From: Ceratopteris richardii
Lineage: Eukaryota; Streptophyta; Polypodiopsida; Polypodiales; Pteridaceae
Assembly (NCBI GenBank): GCA_020310875.1
Contig: CM035407.1
Span: forward strand, 93,542,733 to 93,606,732
DNA length: 64,000 nucleotides
Direction of reading: 5' to 3'
Numbering within the stretch: the stretch's first letter is position 1; each line of letters begins with the position of its first letter. Made by a program: the position numbers and the translations under genes. The notes below the pieces were generated by a model that was not told the DNA's origin, did not search any database, and saw only the letters and a list, made by a program, of their open reading frames with translations. Positions 10,636 to 21,853 of the stretch are shown one piece after another.

Positions 10636-11679
10636 TGTTGGGAAAGATGGATGGATGATCCAGGAAACTGAGTAGGTACTGCTAAACCTGCTTTGTACCA
10701 GCCCTCTTTTACTTTAGACTTGATTAGTAGACTTTCTTAGCTTTCCAATGACACTAAGAAATGGCCTATGTCCTTTGGAAATGATGTGTGCAACGATTGA
10801 ATCAAAACAGATAACTTTGGAAGTCACAAACTCAAGAAATTCTTCTATTTTGGTCTTGACACCTGCTGAATGTTTTGCTCAGTGTGACCAGCACAATTGA
10901 TAAACTTCCTTCTAGAGGTATTATAGTAAGCTACCATTTTCAAGTGGAATGATGTAAAATGACAAACTATACTCAGAGAAATTAATTTAGCAAACCTAGC
11001 TATACCCCCGACTTTTTAGGACTGTAGTAGAAATAAACCAGTGAGCACCTCGATGACGATTTCTCTGAATCTGCTAAATGGAATGTTTTCAATTTTTGAT
11101 AGCATGTATTAGACTTCAAGCTGAATCCAAAAAGCTTCGAATCGCTTAATTTGGAGTAGTATCGACCGAGATATGCCCTTGACAAGGTGACAGACTTTTG
11201 AGTAGACTAGTAGAGATCACAGAGATGAATGATGTAGATGTATCTATTAGTTAACACTTGTGTACAATCCCATTGGCATGGATAGCATTGCCAAATGGTG
11301 TAGAGAGGTGTAGGCTATGGTATAGTCATCACACACACTCAATTAGAGAAGAATGAAGCTCGAGGGTGAAGTGATCTACCCGTGACTTTTCCAAGTACAT
11401 TTTTATAGGATATGTGCAAGAATTTGAATTCAAATTCAAATTTTGGCTTCCCATGATCAAGGTCCTAAAATCTTGGAGATATTCTCTCAATCAAATAGGC
11501 TACTTTTTCCACGACTCACTTTGGTAGGTGATTACAAAAGATTCCAAGTCATTTTGACTTTTACAAATGAGATAAAGTGGTAATTAACCACTGACATATG
11601 TTCCTATGGTTCTTCATGTATGTAGAGTCTTTATGATAACTTGCAAGCCAAATGTGTAGGCTTGTGATTTACACCAATA
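10636..11679 (-). repeat. 3' LTR of copia element 1
   Basis: 1044 bp. Read on the plus strand it begins TGTTGGGAAAGATGG and ends ACACCAATA, where the usual terminal CA has changed to TA. Next to it at 11680-11690 is the polypurine tract, TGAGGGGGAGC on the minus strand. Confidence 0.93.
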
Positions 11680-11690
11680 GCTCCCCCTCA
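11680..11690 (-). promoter_or_regulatory. Polypurine tract of copia element 1
   Basis: TGAGGGGGAGC on the minus strand, directly before the 3' LTR. It would prime plus-strand DNA synthesis. Confidence 0.85.
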
Positions 11691-11720
11691 AGCCAAACAT
11701 TTTGGCTTAAGTCTTCATCC

Positions 11721-12560
11721 TCATTCTTCAAGTATATCCTGCAATCCAATCATAGATTTGAACCTGCAAAGTTTGGTCCCATCCAAAGCTTTAGTCAGCA
11801 AATCTGCACATTGCATGTTGGTTGACACATAAGTGAGCTGAATATCTTTGCTTAGCAACTTCTCTCTCACATAATGATAGTGAACTTCTATGCGTTTTGT
11901 TCTAGCATGATAGATAGGATTAGCTGCAAGGTGAAGAGAACTTGTATTATCTCCAAAGATAATTGGAGGCCTAGTATATAAGCCCAATTTTGTGTACAAA
12001 AGCTTAATCCAAATTGCTTCTTGAGTGGCATTGGGTAGCCCTCTATACTGTGCTTCTGTACAAGATAATGCAACAGTTGGTTGCTTCTTTGCAGACCATG
12101 AAATTGGTTTTTCACCTGCAAAAGAAATGTATCCTGAAGTGCTTCTCCTATCATCCTTGCATCCTGCCCAATCTGCATCTGAATAAACTTTTATATCAAT
12201 ATCTAAAGTGTAAGGAAAATACAAACCATGGTTCTGTGTACCCTTGAGATACTTCAAGATTCTTTTGGCAGCCTCTAAGTGAGGTATCCTTGGCTTGTGC
12301 ATAAATTGACTTAGCACACTAACTCCATATGCAATGTCAATTCTGGTTAGAGTAGCATAGTTCAAGCTACCCACCATACTTTGATAACCTGTAATGTCTT
12401 GGACTTCATCACCTTCATGGGCACTTAGCTTTAAGTTCACCTCCATTGGAGTGCTTGCTGCTTTAGCATCCTGTAATTGAAATTCCTTCAACATATCTTG
12501 TACATACTTCTTCTGAGTAGTGTATATTCCTGAATTAGTGTAAACTAATTCAAGTCCCAA
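11721..12560 (-). pseudogene. Copia RNase H domain (element 1)
   Basis: The C-terminal part of pol. It starts with the end of the RT connection (STPMEVNLKL, GYQSMVGSLNYATLTR) and continues with RNase H motifs: YSDADWAGC, a CTEAQY motif near the second acidic residue, GDNTSSL and HARTKRIEVHYHYVRE. It ends with the typical DLLTKAL tail. The frame is open to its natural stop at 11721 but is out of frame with the RT segment upstream, so a frameshift lies near 12560-12610. Confidence 0.93.
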
Positions 12561-12607
12561 AAAAACTTCAATAATCCAAGATCATTGATCTTGAATTCCT
12601 TCATCAT

Positions 12608-13738
12608 CTAGCTTTTGATGCTTCTGATTCCATTGACATCATTGCCTATAATGATGATGTCATCAACATAAACACAAAGATAGATTACCTCTGAATTACT
12701 TCTCTTAATGAACAGAGAAGTGTCAGCCTTACTCATGACAAAACCTTGGTCTTGGAGGTATGTAGTTAGCCTGTAATTCCATGCCCTAGGTGCTTGCTTC
12801 AATCCATATAAAGCCTTCTTTAATTTGCAAACATAAGTTACCTTCTTAGGGTCTTCATAGCGAGGAGGTTGTGACATATAAACCTCTTCTGAAATCCATC
12901 CATTCAAGAAAGCATTCTTGACATCCAATTGGTACATGTTCCAATTCTTTGATGCAGCCACACTAACCAACACTTTGATTGTTGGCATCTTGGCCACATG
13001 AGAAAATGTCTCTTCATAGTCAATGCCTTGGGTTTGTGCAAGAACCTTGGCTACCAATCTGGCCTTGTACCTGTTAATTGTGCTATTAGAATTTCTTTTC
13101 AATTTATAGATCCATCTGGATCCTATTACCTTCATGGAGTCCTTCTTGGGTACTAACTCCCATGTATCACTCTCCTTGAGTGCTTCAATCTCCTCATCCA
13201 TAGCTTCTTTCCATTCTGATTTGGTGATTGCTTCTTCATATGAACCTGGTTCTTCATTTGACAAATCCTTTGCAAGATAAATTGAATGTTTAGTAACAAG
13301 AGATGTATCATACCCATGTCTGATAGGTTTTTTGCTTTCTCTTTGAGACCTTCTGATTGATTGAGTTGAAGATTCTGGTATGTCCTCAAGCTTCTTCATC
13401 TTCATTTTGCCTTTGGACTTCCATGCCTTGAACTCTTCAAGGTTGATTGTATCTTCATCATCTGAACTTGACTCTTTATCCTGAGTAGGTTCCTCCTTTG
13501 TAAGTTTTGGAAATTCTTCTTCCAAATCATAGGGTAGTTTGACCTTCCTGCATTCATTCTCATACCAAGAATCATTCTCATCAAAGATCACATCTCTGCT
13601 TACCATAAATCCCTTATTGGTAGGGTTATAAAACCTGTAACCTTTTTTATTTAAATCATATCCAATGAAAATACGTTTTTCAGCCTTTGGATCTAGCTTC
13701 CTCTTACCTGTGAAGGAATGTGTACATATGCTACACAT
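12608..13738 (-). pseudogene. Copia reverse transcriptase segment (element 1)
   Basis: Starts within the integrase C-terminal extension (KLDPKAEKRIFIGYD), passes through an acidic linker and enters RT at TWELVPKK. It has RYKARLVAK, QLDVKNAFLNG, LYGLKQAPRAW and the catalytic YVDD at 12670-12659. The frame differs from that of the integrase upstream (overlap at about 13693-13738) and from that of RNase H downstream, so two frameshifts bracket it. Confidence 0.93.
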
Positions 13739-14889
13739 CCAAAAATTTTGCAGTGATCCAATGATGGTCTCTTACCATGCCATGCTTCATATGGTGTCAT
13801 ACCATCAAGTGACTTTGATGGTAACCTGTTTATGAGATAGGTGGCAGTAGAAACACTCTCTGCCCATAGATAGTTAGGTAATTTCTTCTCATTAAGCATA
13901 GATCTAGCTATCTTAACAATTAACCTATTTCTTCTTTCAGCTACCCCATTCTGTTCAGGAGAGTACCTTGTGGTTATTTCCCTTTTGATGCCTCTGTCCT
14001 GCAATAAGTCCTCAAATTCATTGGAGAAGTACTCACCTCCTCCATCTGACCTTAGCCTCTTCAAATTCCTTCTTGTCTGATTTTCAACTAGTGCAAGATA
14101 TTTCTTAAAACAATTAAATACCTCATCCTTGTGCTTCATAAAGTATAATACAGTCCATCTGCTATAATCATCAATAAAAGACACATAGTACCTTGAACCT
14201 GAAACTGAGGGGTCTTTGCTAGGTCCCCATACATCTATGTGTACAAGCTCTAGATAGTCTTCATGCATATATCCTTTCTTGGAGAAGGGTAATCTGTGAG
14301 ACTTACCAAATTGACAAGCACCACACTTGTAAATCATATGTTGCTTGGATACATTAGGTATCCCAAGAACACATTGGTCCCTGTACATTTGCTTCAAGGT
14401 CCTTTCTCCTATGTGCCCTAATCTCTTGTGCCAAATCTCAAGATATGAAAGTGTTTGATCTTTATAACTGTATAATGCAATGTTCTTTGTATCTTCCAAC
14501 TCAAAAGTGAAAAGTCTACCTAATTTTTCTCCTTTAGCTATCCTTTTGAATCCATGTCTTGGGTCCTCCACAAATGCTCCATATTGATTGAATCTGACCT
14601 GCAATCCTTTCTCTACAATCTGACCAACACTCATTAAGTTCTTTGTAATGGTTGGTACATAGAGTACCCTGCTTAACAAATTCTGATTACCATCACAAGT
14701 CTTCACATTTCCAACTTTAACTAGAGAATGCTTTGTATCATCACCTGTTTGGACTTGGTGTTTACCTTTTGGTTCCTCAAGATCAGAGAGTAGTGCAACA
14801 TTACCAGCCACATGATTTGAACACCCTGAATCAATATAAAATAAGTGATCATCATTTGTACTTGACTTTGAAGTCATGTTCATGATCAA
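13693..14889 (-). pseudogene. Copia protease-integrase segment (element 1)
   Basis: The aspartic protease begins with FYIDSGCSNH (catalytic Asp codon at about 14832). The integrase zinc finger shows H-X4-H in WHKRLGH and CGAC. The DDE core shows HIDVWGP, the SDGGGEY Asp and the Glu of NGVAER. The frame stays open over 398 codons. Upstream, gag is in the same frame but is separated by the TAG at 15072-15070. Downstream, the frame shifts near 13700. Confidence 0.93.
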
Positions 14890-15069
14890 GAGAGAGTCAT
14901 CCTGCTCCTCTGTGTAGTTGTTGTAGTCCTTTCTGTTTCTGAATCCTCCTTGGTAGTTGCCATTGTAATTGTTGTTGTAGTTGTTGTTGTAAATGTTGTT
15001 GTGACCTTGATGATGGTTGAACCTTCCTCTAGACTGTGAGTATCCACCTCTTTGGTAGCCTCTTCCTCT

Positions 15070-15937
15070 CTAATTTTTGTAATTCCTGTAACACTCATCT
15101 GTGGTGTGATTTGATAAGCCACAAATGTTACATGGTGATGAGTTATAGGGTCTCCCCCTGCCTTGCTTACCTCCTCTCCCCCTTCCTCTTGAAGATCTAC
15201 CTCTCCCTGCATAGTTGGCTTGGGAGGTAGAGCCTTCATCTTCCACCTTTTTACTCTTGCCTTTATCCTTGGATTTCTTATCAGTGTATAGGGCAGAAGA
15301 GTTGTTACCTTTGGATGTATCTCCACTCCTGGTAAGCTTTGCTTCATGTGTAAATAGTTGTCCCATGAGAGTTGTAAGATTTGGAGTGTGCATGTCCATG
15401 TAGAGATCCATTGCAGTGGTGAAGCTTTCCCCACTTGTCATCAGCCTTGATTCCATTGATTACCTGCCTTACAATTTGTTCTTCTTCAATCTCTCCTCCT
15501 ATGCTTGCTAACTGATCTGCAACATCTTTGATCTTGGTCACAAATTCTAAAACAGCTTGCTTAGGTTGCTTCCTTAGTGTTGTGAATTCAATCCACAACT
15601 GATTTTTCCTAGCCCTTGTATTGGAGGAAAAATATGATGACAAGGTTTCCTAAGTCTCTTGGGAAGTTTTACAATTTCTGATATGAGGTAAAAGAAAGTT
15701 AGATATAGAGTTAAGTAAATAAGACCTTGCCAATGCATCCCTTGCACACCATGTGTTGAGTTTTTCTTGTTCCTCCTTGGTTGGCAAACCTCTTTCTTTG
15801 AATGAGGGCAATTCCTCATCTCCTGAGATGTATCCATTGAGAATCCTTCCTTGTAAGTAGGTATTCATCCTTAGAGTCCAGGCTTGATAATTGTTCCTAT
15901 CCAATTTGTCAATAAATGAAGGAAAACCATCTCCCAT
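15070..15937 (-). pseudogene. Copia gag (element 1)
   Basis: Starts MGDGFPSFIDKLDRNNYQAW, the usual copia gag opening. A TAG stop near 15652-15650 falls in frame, a frameshift near 15440 moves the frame, and the segment ends in a CCHC knuckle (CNICGLSNHTTDEC, about 15132-15091). The TAG at 15072-15070 precedes an asparagine-rich linker leading to the protease in the same frame. Confidence 0.9.
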
Positions 15938-15948
15938 TTTACCTTATT

Positions 15949-15962
15949 TGCTTTAATACCAC
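15949..15962 (-). promoter_or_regulatory. Primer-binding site of copia element 1
   Basis: Next to the 5' LTR the minus strand reads TGGTATTAAAGC. This is two changes from TGGTATCAGAGC, the complement of the 3' end of plant initiator tRNA-Met used by most copia elements. Confidence 0.8.
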
Positions 15963-17018
15963 TGTTGGAAAAGATGGATGGATGATCCAGGAAACTGAGT
16001 AGGTACTGCTAAACCTGCTTTGTACCAGCCCTCTTTTACTTTAGACTTCATTAGTAGACTTCCTTAGCTTTTCAATGACACCAAGAAATGGCCTATGTCC
16101 TTTGGAAATGATGTGTGCAATGGTTGAATCAAAACAGATAACTTTGGAAGTCACAAACTCAAGAAAACCTTCTATTTTGCTCTTGACACCTGCTGAATGT
16201 TTTGCTCAGTGTGACTAGCACAGTAGCAATTGATAACATTCCTTCTAGAGGTATTCAATTAACTTAGTAAGCTACCATTTTCAAGTGGAATGATGTAAAA
16301 TGACAAACTATACTCAGAGAAATTAATTTAGCAAACTTAGCTATACCCTCGACTTTTTAGGACTATAGCAGAAATAAACCAGTGAGCACCTCGACGACGA
16401 TTTCTCTGAATCTGCTGAATGGAATGTTTCAATTTTTGATAGCATGTAGTAGACTTTAATCTGAATCCAACAAGCTTTGAATCACTTAATTTGGAGTACT
16501 AATGACCAGGATATGCCCTTGACAAGTTGACAGACTTTTGAGTAGACTAGTAGAAATCACAGAGATGAATGATGTAGATGTATCTATTAGTTAAAACTTT
16601 TGTACAATCCCATTGCCATGGATAGCATTGCCAAATGGTGTAGAGAGGTGTAGGCTATGGTATAGTCGTCACACACACTCAATTACAGAAGAATGAAGCT
16701 CGGGGGTGAAGTGATCTACCCCCGACTTTTCCAAGTACATTTTTATAGGATATGTGCAAAAATTTGAATTCAAATCAAATTTTGGCTTCCTATGATCAAG
16801 TTCCTAAAAGCTTGGAGATATTCTCTCAATCAAATTGGCTACTTTTTCCACGACTCACTTTGGTAGGTGATTACAAAAGATTCCAAGTCATTTTGACTTT
16901 TACAAATGAGATAAAGTGGTAATTAACCACTAGCATATGTTCCTATGGTTCTTCATGTATGTAGAGTCTTCATGATAACTTCCAAGCCAAATGTGTAGGC
17001 TTATGATTTACACCAACA
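15963..17018 (-). repeat. 5' LTR of copia element 1
   Basis: 1056 bp. Read on the plus strand it begins TGTTGGAAAAGATGG and ends ACACCAACA, followed by the GTGTA target duplication at 17019-17023. Confidence 0.93.
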
Positions 17019-17023
17019 GTGTA

Positions 17024-17190
17024 TGCATGTGTGTATTTGTGTATGCATATGCATGTGTGTATGCATATACATTTGTGTATGCATATGTATTTGTGTATGC
17101 ATATGCATTTGTGTATGCATATGCATTTGTGTATGCATGTATGTGTCTATGCATATGCATGTGTGTGTATACACATGTGAGTGTGTATGT
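17024..17190. repeat. ATGCAT-type array, right remnant
   Basis: The same 18-bp-family units as 8345-10635, on the far side of the nested copia. This shows the array predates the insertion. Confidence 0.93.
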
Positions 17191-17198
17191 ATATGTAC

Positions 17199-17809
<611 letters not shown>

Positions 17810-17977
17810 TCGGTAAGAGTGTTAGTATAATCATCGGTATGAGTGTCGGTAGTTTCTAGTAATTTATCGATGCTCATACCAATGTACATGTACCGATGCG
17901 TACATTGCATAGTTGGTTTTCCAAAGTTTATCGATGATCTTACCGATGCCCATGCATGACCGTCGGTATGCAGAACG
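17810..17977. repeat. Right subterminal repeats, TNPA-motif-like
   Basis: On the minus strand 17849-17838 reads CCGACACTCATA and 17825-17814 reads CTAACACTCTTA. These match the 12-bp maize TNPA-binding motif CCGACACTCTTA (known from the literature) at 11 and 10 positions. Further ACCGATG and GTCGGTAT units follow to the TIR, in both orientations. Confidence 0.75.
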
Positions 17978-18004
17978 TCGGTATGCCCTTGATATGTTGT
18001 AGTG
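17978..18004 (-). repeat. CACTA right terminal inverted repeat
   Basis: Inverse copy of the left end, with two mismatches to it. It is directly followed by TCA, the same trinucleotide that precedes the left end. Confidence 0.9.
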
Positions 18005-19374
18005 TCACGTGTACAATTGTTCTTTCAAAGTTGAAGGTCAGATGAGTAAGCAAGAACTTTCAAAGTTAAAGGTCAGAAGAGTAGGTGCTTGCCAAACGTC
18101 CATTAAACAAAAAATGTGATTCTTGAAAGACATCCAAATAGACCATGAAATCCTCTTCTTTGACTACTAAGAAATGGTGTTCCTAGTATTCCAAAAAAAT
18201 TAGATGGAAATTCTTCAAATAAATATTCTTGATATTCAATGGTTTCCTAAGTTTTATTTGAGCATAAATAGATGTTCTCAATGGAAGTAATGTGACGTCT
18301 TATATGTATTTCAACTCTCGAACCTCAGTAGCCCCAACCCTTCTTCATTGCTTCAATGTAAGCCCCTAAATTCTCCACGAAGATAGTCTTATGACCACAA
18401 TTGATAAAGGTTCTTTCCTTTCCAATCACATTCATAGGGAAATTCAATATAATGGAAAAAAAGAAAGAACAAATATAATAGAAAACTACAAATCAGTAAA
18501 AGATGCACAAAAGATGGAATTGGATATAGAGATAACACATCCATTCACACTCCATGAAGTGTGAATGGATAGGTCCTGCACTTTCTCAAACCATTACGGA
18601 TAATTTGGAGGAATCCAATATTTTATGTTGAGCTAGATAAATCTTACAACTATTTACAATGGGATTGCGTTCTCAACTCTTGGTACACATGGAATTCGGT
18701 AGAAGACTCATGAAAAGGTTGTCAAACTTGATGGAAGAAAATATTAGTAGGTAAAGATGAATGGGAATCTTTCAAAGCATTTCCGTCTTAAGAATACTAT
18801 TAGAAAAGTGTGTTCCCTAGCACCTCTTTTCTTTCTCGTTGTTCTAGAGGGACCTAGTTGTCTGATGGAAGAGAAAGTCTTAAAGTATCTCATAAAAGGC
18901 GCATTCGACTAGAAAGGAGGAGCCATGTAAACCTTTGAAATCTTTGTAGATAACACTACTAAATTCCTCCAAAACAATAAGAGTATATCTAATAATTCCT
19001 CGACTTCTTTGATATCTTTTCTATTGTGCTTGGATCTAGAATCAACCACAAAAATAACACTATTAAATGTGTGGTAATCATATGAGAACCTTTGCAACAA
19101 ACTAATGATTAGGACCACCACATGCTAGAGATATGATTCTCCTCCCAACCTTATGCTCGAATGAACAACAACCATAAATGTTATTGGAGTCCACAAGTGC
19201 ATGTGCAATATCCACCACACATTTAGTATCTCTAAATAAATTCCACAAGTGGATGAAGTGATCTTCACCAATGCTTTAGCACCTTCCACTAGAGTCCAAT
19301 AGTGGTAGCTATATTCGCCACTAAAGTTCATTCTTTCTCGACTTAAGTTAACTCATGTTAACTGGAATTAGAAG
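18005..19374. other. Unassigned sequence with small repeats
   Basis: No gene recognised. A near-duplicate of about 24 bp (TTTCAAAGTTGAAGGTCAGA and a variant) lies at 18025-18076. Two minus-strand open frames (18909-19121 and 19125-19331) have no motif I know. Confidence 0.4.
18539..18570. repeat. 12-bp perfect inverted repeat (hairpin)
   Basis: Arms ATCCATTCACAC (18539-18550) and GTGTGAATGGAT (18559-18570) around an 8-bp loop. Confidence 0.8.
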
Positions 19375-19472
19375 GCTCTATAGCGCTTTCGAAAAAAACT
19401 CTCTCCCCATGGCGATTGAACCTAAGACCTTGTCCTTCCGAGTCTTGAGACTTAACCACTAGGCTAAGTGGA
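19375..19472 (-). mobile_element. tRNA-derived SINE head
   Basis: On the minus strand an A-box TAGCCTAGTGG (19467-19457) is followed 44 bp later by a B-box-like GGTTCAATCGCC (19422-19411), the internal pol III promoter of a tRNA-derived SINE. The sequence does not fold into a full tRNA that I can defend, so this is not annotated as a tRNA gene. The 3' limit is unclear. Confidence 0.5.
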
Positions 19473-19532
19473 TTACTTGTGTTAGAGAGAACATGAGCCT
19501 ATACTTAAGTCTATTCTCAAGATCTTTGGCCA

Positions 19533-20009
19533 CATTGACCTTCGGATCCCCCAGATGCACATACGTAGAGGGTAGTATAGAAGCAAAATCTCACAAAAGT
19601 ACTTAGAGAATAGAAAGATACGAGAGGCTACACACCATATTGGGTACAATCTCCCCCCACATACTCTGATGGACAAGTCTACTAGATATGTGTATTTATA
19701 AGTATTTCTCATTACATCCTGGATAGAAGATACATGAGGGGAATGCTTTGAAAAGCGTGCTTTTGCTTTATTTACAAAATCGTGATCTACTATTTTTACA
19801 AAATTGCCGCTTTCTAAAGTAATCTATTATTTTTCCACAAAAAATATCTAAAATACTATCTTCTAAATATCTCCAAAAATATTCGAATAAGTCCACGCAT
19901 GTTCATACCCTCATAAGTCTTCACCTACTAAGTCAAAACACAAATCACATGAAAACCCTCAAGACATTAAAAATCCATATAACATTCCATTATTCCATAA
20001 AGTATAACA
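19533..20009 (-). repeat. 3' LTR of the short LTR element
   Basis: Aligns over its whole length with 21381-21853. Shared anchors include CTCACAAAAGTACTTAGAGA, TGGGTACAATCTCCCCC and CCATAAAGTATAACA. The terminal TG has decayed to CA. Confidence 0.8.
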
Positions 20010-20389
20010 TGCCTCCCAGTTGACGAGCAACGAACCTCAGTTGATAAAAAGAAAATAGACATGGATGGCCATTCACATGTCCTATCACTGAATAAGCATA
20101 AGCATGTCCCATGTAAAAACACATGCATTGAATTGGAAAATTGGAAATTAATGTGATTGTGGATGATATGCAGGGCTAAAGTGTGGAAAACGATGATGAA
20201 AACAAATAAATTTAATAAATAACTTACCATGATGAGGAAAAATTATATTTAATAAATAACATTTAATAAATACTTACCAAACTCCTCTGTATATACGTAG
20301 GTTCCATATCCTGTTACTAAACATCTAAAAATAATGTTAGCAACATTTGAATTAAAATAGAAAAGAAAGGCTTTTGTGTTGGAAATATA

Positions 20390-20580
20390 TAAAAATAATA
20401 ATTAAATAAATTAATGAGAGTGCTAGATACAAAATAAATGAATAAATAAAATACATGAGATTGTGTGAATAAATAAATCAATAAATAATAAAAGAAAGAG
20501 AGTATTAAATAAATAATAAATAAATAAATAAAAAGATATTGTTAAATAGATAAATAAATAAGTAATGTGAAGAGAGTGTT
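20390..20580. repeat. AT-rich (AAATA)n-like repeat
   Basis: Runs of AATAAATAAATA with interruptions, inside the short LTR element. Confidence 0.85.
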
Positions 20581-20604
20581 AAAAATTTATTAAAAGGAAT
20601 GGGG

Positions 20605-20760
20605 TATCAAAAGGAGAAAATAGGCTAGAGGATAAGGCTTATCTCTTGGAAGTACGAGGTTGTGTGTTCAATTCCCCTATATGCTAAATAAAAAACTAAC
20701 TCGGCTAACTAGAGAAATAAGTAAGCTAAGTAGGGAAATAACTAAGCACTTATTTCCACT
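20605..20760 (+). mobile_element. tRNA-derived SINE head
   Basis: A-box-like TAGAGGATAAGG near 20629 and B-box GTTCAATTCCC near 20667, about 38 bp apart, on the plus strand. This is a typical SINE head. The tail may run to about 20760. It is nested in the interior of the 19533-21853 element. Confidence 0.5.
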
Positions 20761-21060
20761 CATAAGTTAGACTTGCTTTGCATGTAGCCAAAGGCAGCCA
20801 ACAGAACCAAAGTGGACCAAGAGAAACATGAGTGCCAGAGAAGCCAAAGATGTCAAAGTTATGCCATAGTTTTATGCCTTAGTCGATGCCTTAGTTGATG
20901 CCTTGTAGTAAGAAAAAGGAGTAACCAAATGATAATCGAATTGATAAAGGAATAAATGAATGATAACCAAATTGATAAATGAACTTGATAAACCAACTTG
21001 ATAAACCAACTTGATAAATGAATTTGATAACCGAACTTAACTCGAACAGTGAACAATGAC

Positions 21061-21200
21061 CACAGGGGGTACAAGGGGTATACCGAGTATAGGGAGCATA
21101 GTGGGTATAATGGGTACAATGAGCACAGTGAGCACAGTGAGCATAGGGGGTATAGTGGATACAATGAGCACAAGGGGTATAGAGTGACAATGAGCACAAT
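21061..21200. repeat. 9-bp minisatellite
   Basis: About fifteen 9-bp units of the types AGTGGGTAT and AATGAGCAC. They give Leu-Tyr-Pro / Leu-Cys-Ser periodic translations on the minus strand (20859-21380), which are not a real protein. Confidence 0.85.
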
Positions 21201-21380
21201 GCATAGTACCAAATTTGGGAAATTCAAAAAAAGTAACTTGCAAACCAAAACAAACAAACTTGGTAAACAAAAACCTCGATTAGACGGTTGAGATAGTTTT
21301 CGATTAATGAGTAGATGCGAGGAATCATGACTAGAAATCGAGAAACCACCTTCGCAGACATGCCTTGGCTTTGATACCAT

Positions 21381-21853
21381 TGTTGAACTTTAGATCCCAT
21401 AGATGCATGTGTGCAAAGGATAGTACAGAAAAAAAATCTCACAAAAGTACTTAGAGAATAGAAAGATACAAGAGACTAGACATTAGATTGGGTACAATCT
21501 CCCCCTACACACTCTGATTGATGAGTCTATCAGAGTATGTGTATTTATAGGTATTTCTCATTACGTCCTGAATAGAAGATACATGAGGGAGGCACTTTGA
21601 AAAGCATGCGTTTGCTTTATTTACAAAATTTTGATCTACTATTTTTACAAAATTGTCGCTTTCTAAAGTGATCTATTATTTTTTACAAAGAATATCCAAA
21701 ATACTATCTTCTAAATATCTCCCAAAATATTTAACTCCATGTCTGTTCACAACCTCATGAGTCTTCACCTGCTAAATCAAAACACAAATCACATTAAAAC
21801 CCTCAAGATATTAAAAATCCATATAACATCCCATTATTTCATAAAGTATAACA
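21381..21853 (-). repeat. 5' LTR of the short LTR element
   Basis: 473 bp from TGTTGAACTTTAG to AAGTATAACA as read on the plus strand. It adjoins the tRNA-Met-type primer-binding site. Confidence 0.8.

Larger units (their letters stand above)
10636..17018 (-). mobile_element. Copia LTR retrotransposon nested in the ATGCAT array (element 1)
   Basis: A 6383-bp element on the minus strand with two LTRs, gag, protease, integrase, RT and RNase H in copia order. It is flanked by GTGTA at 10631-10635 and 17019-17023, and array sequence lies on both outer sides. The polyprotein is broken by two stops and three frame changes, so the copy is inactive. In the first 290 or so aligned bases the LTRs differ at about a dozen positions plus a few indels, so the insertion is not recent. 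The gag resembles that of the fragment at 38018-38781. Confidence 0.95.
19533..21853 (-). mobile_element. Short non-coding LTR retrotransposon (TRIM/LARD-like)
   Basis: Two related LTRs of about 475 bp (19533-20009, 21381-21853) bracket a 1.37-kb interior without coding sequence. Read on the minus strand, a primer-binding site TGGTATCAAAGC (about 21379-21368) lies next to the right LTR. A short polypurine tract (GGGAGGCA, about 20017-20010) lies next to the left LTR. The LTRs are clearly diverged and the flanking 5-mers (GGCCA and TGTCA) match only partly, so the element is old. Its interior holds an AT-rich repeat, a SINE head and a 9-bp minisatellite. Confidence 0.75.

Noticed and set aside
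8318-10675. Open frames of up to 710 codons on both strands rich in Met-His, Cys-Ile and Tyr-Ala
   Set aside because: They are translations of a stop-free 18-bp tandem repeat and have no start context, domain or codon bias of a gene.
14886-15434. 182-codon minus-strand frame rich in Thr and Glu
   Set aside because: Out-of-frame reading of the asparagine- and glycine-rich gag linker of copia element 1.
19411-19467. Functional tRNA gene
   Set aside because: Only the A and B boxes are convincing. I could not form a full cloverleaf with a sensible anticodon arm, so a SINE head fits better.
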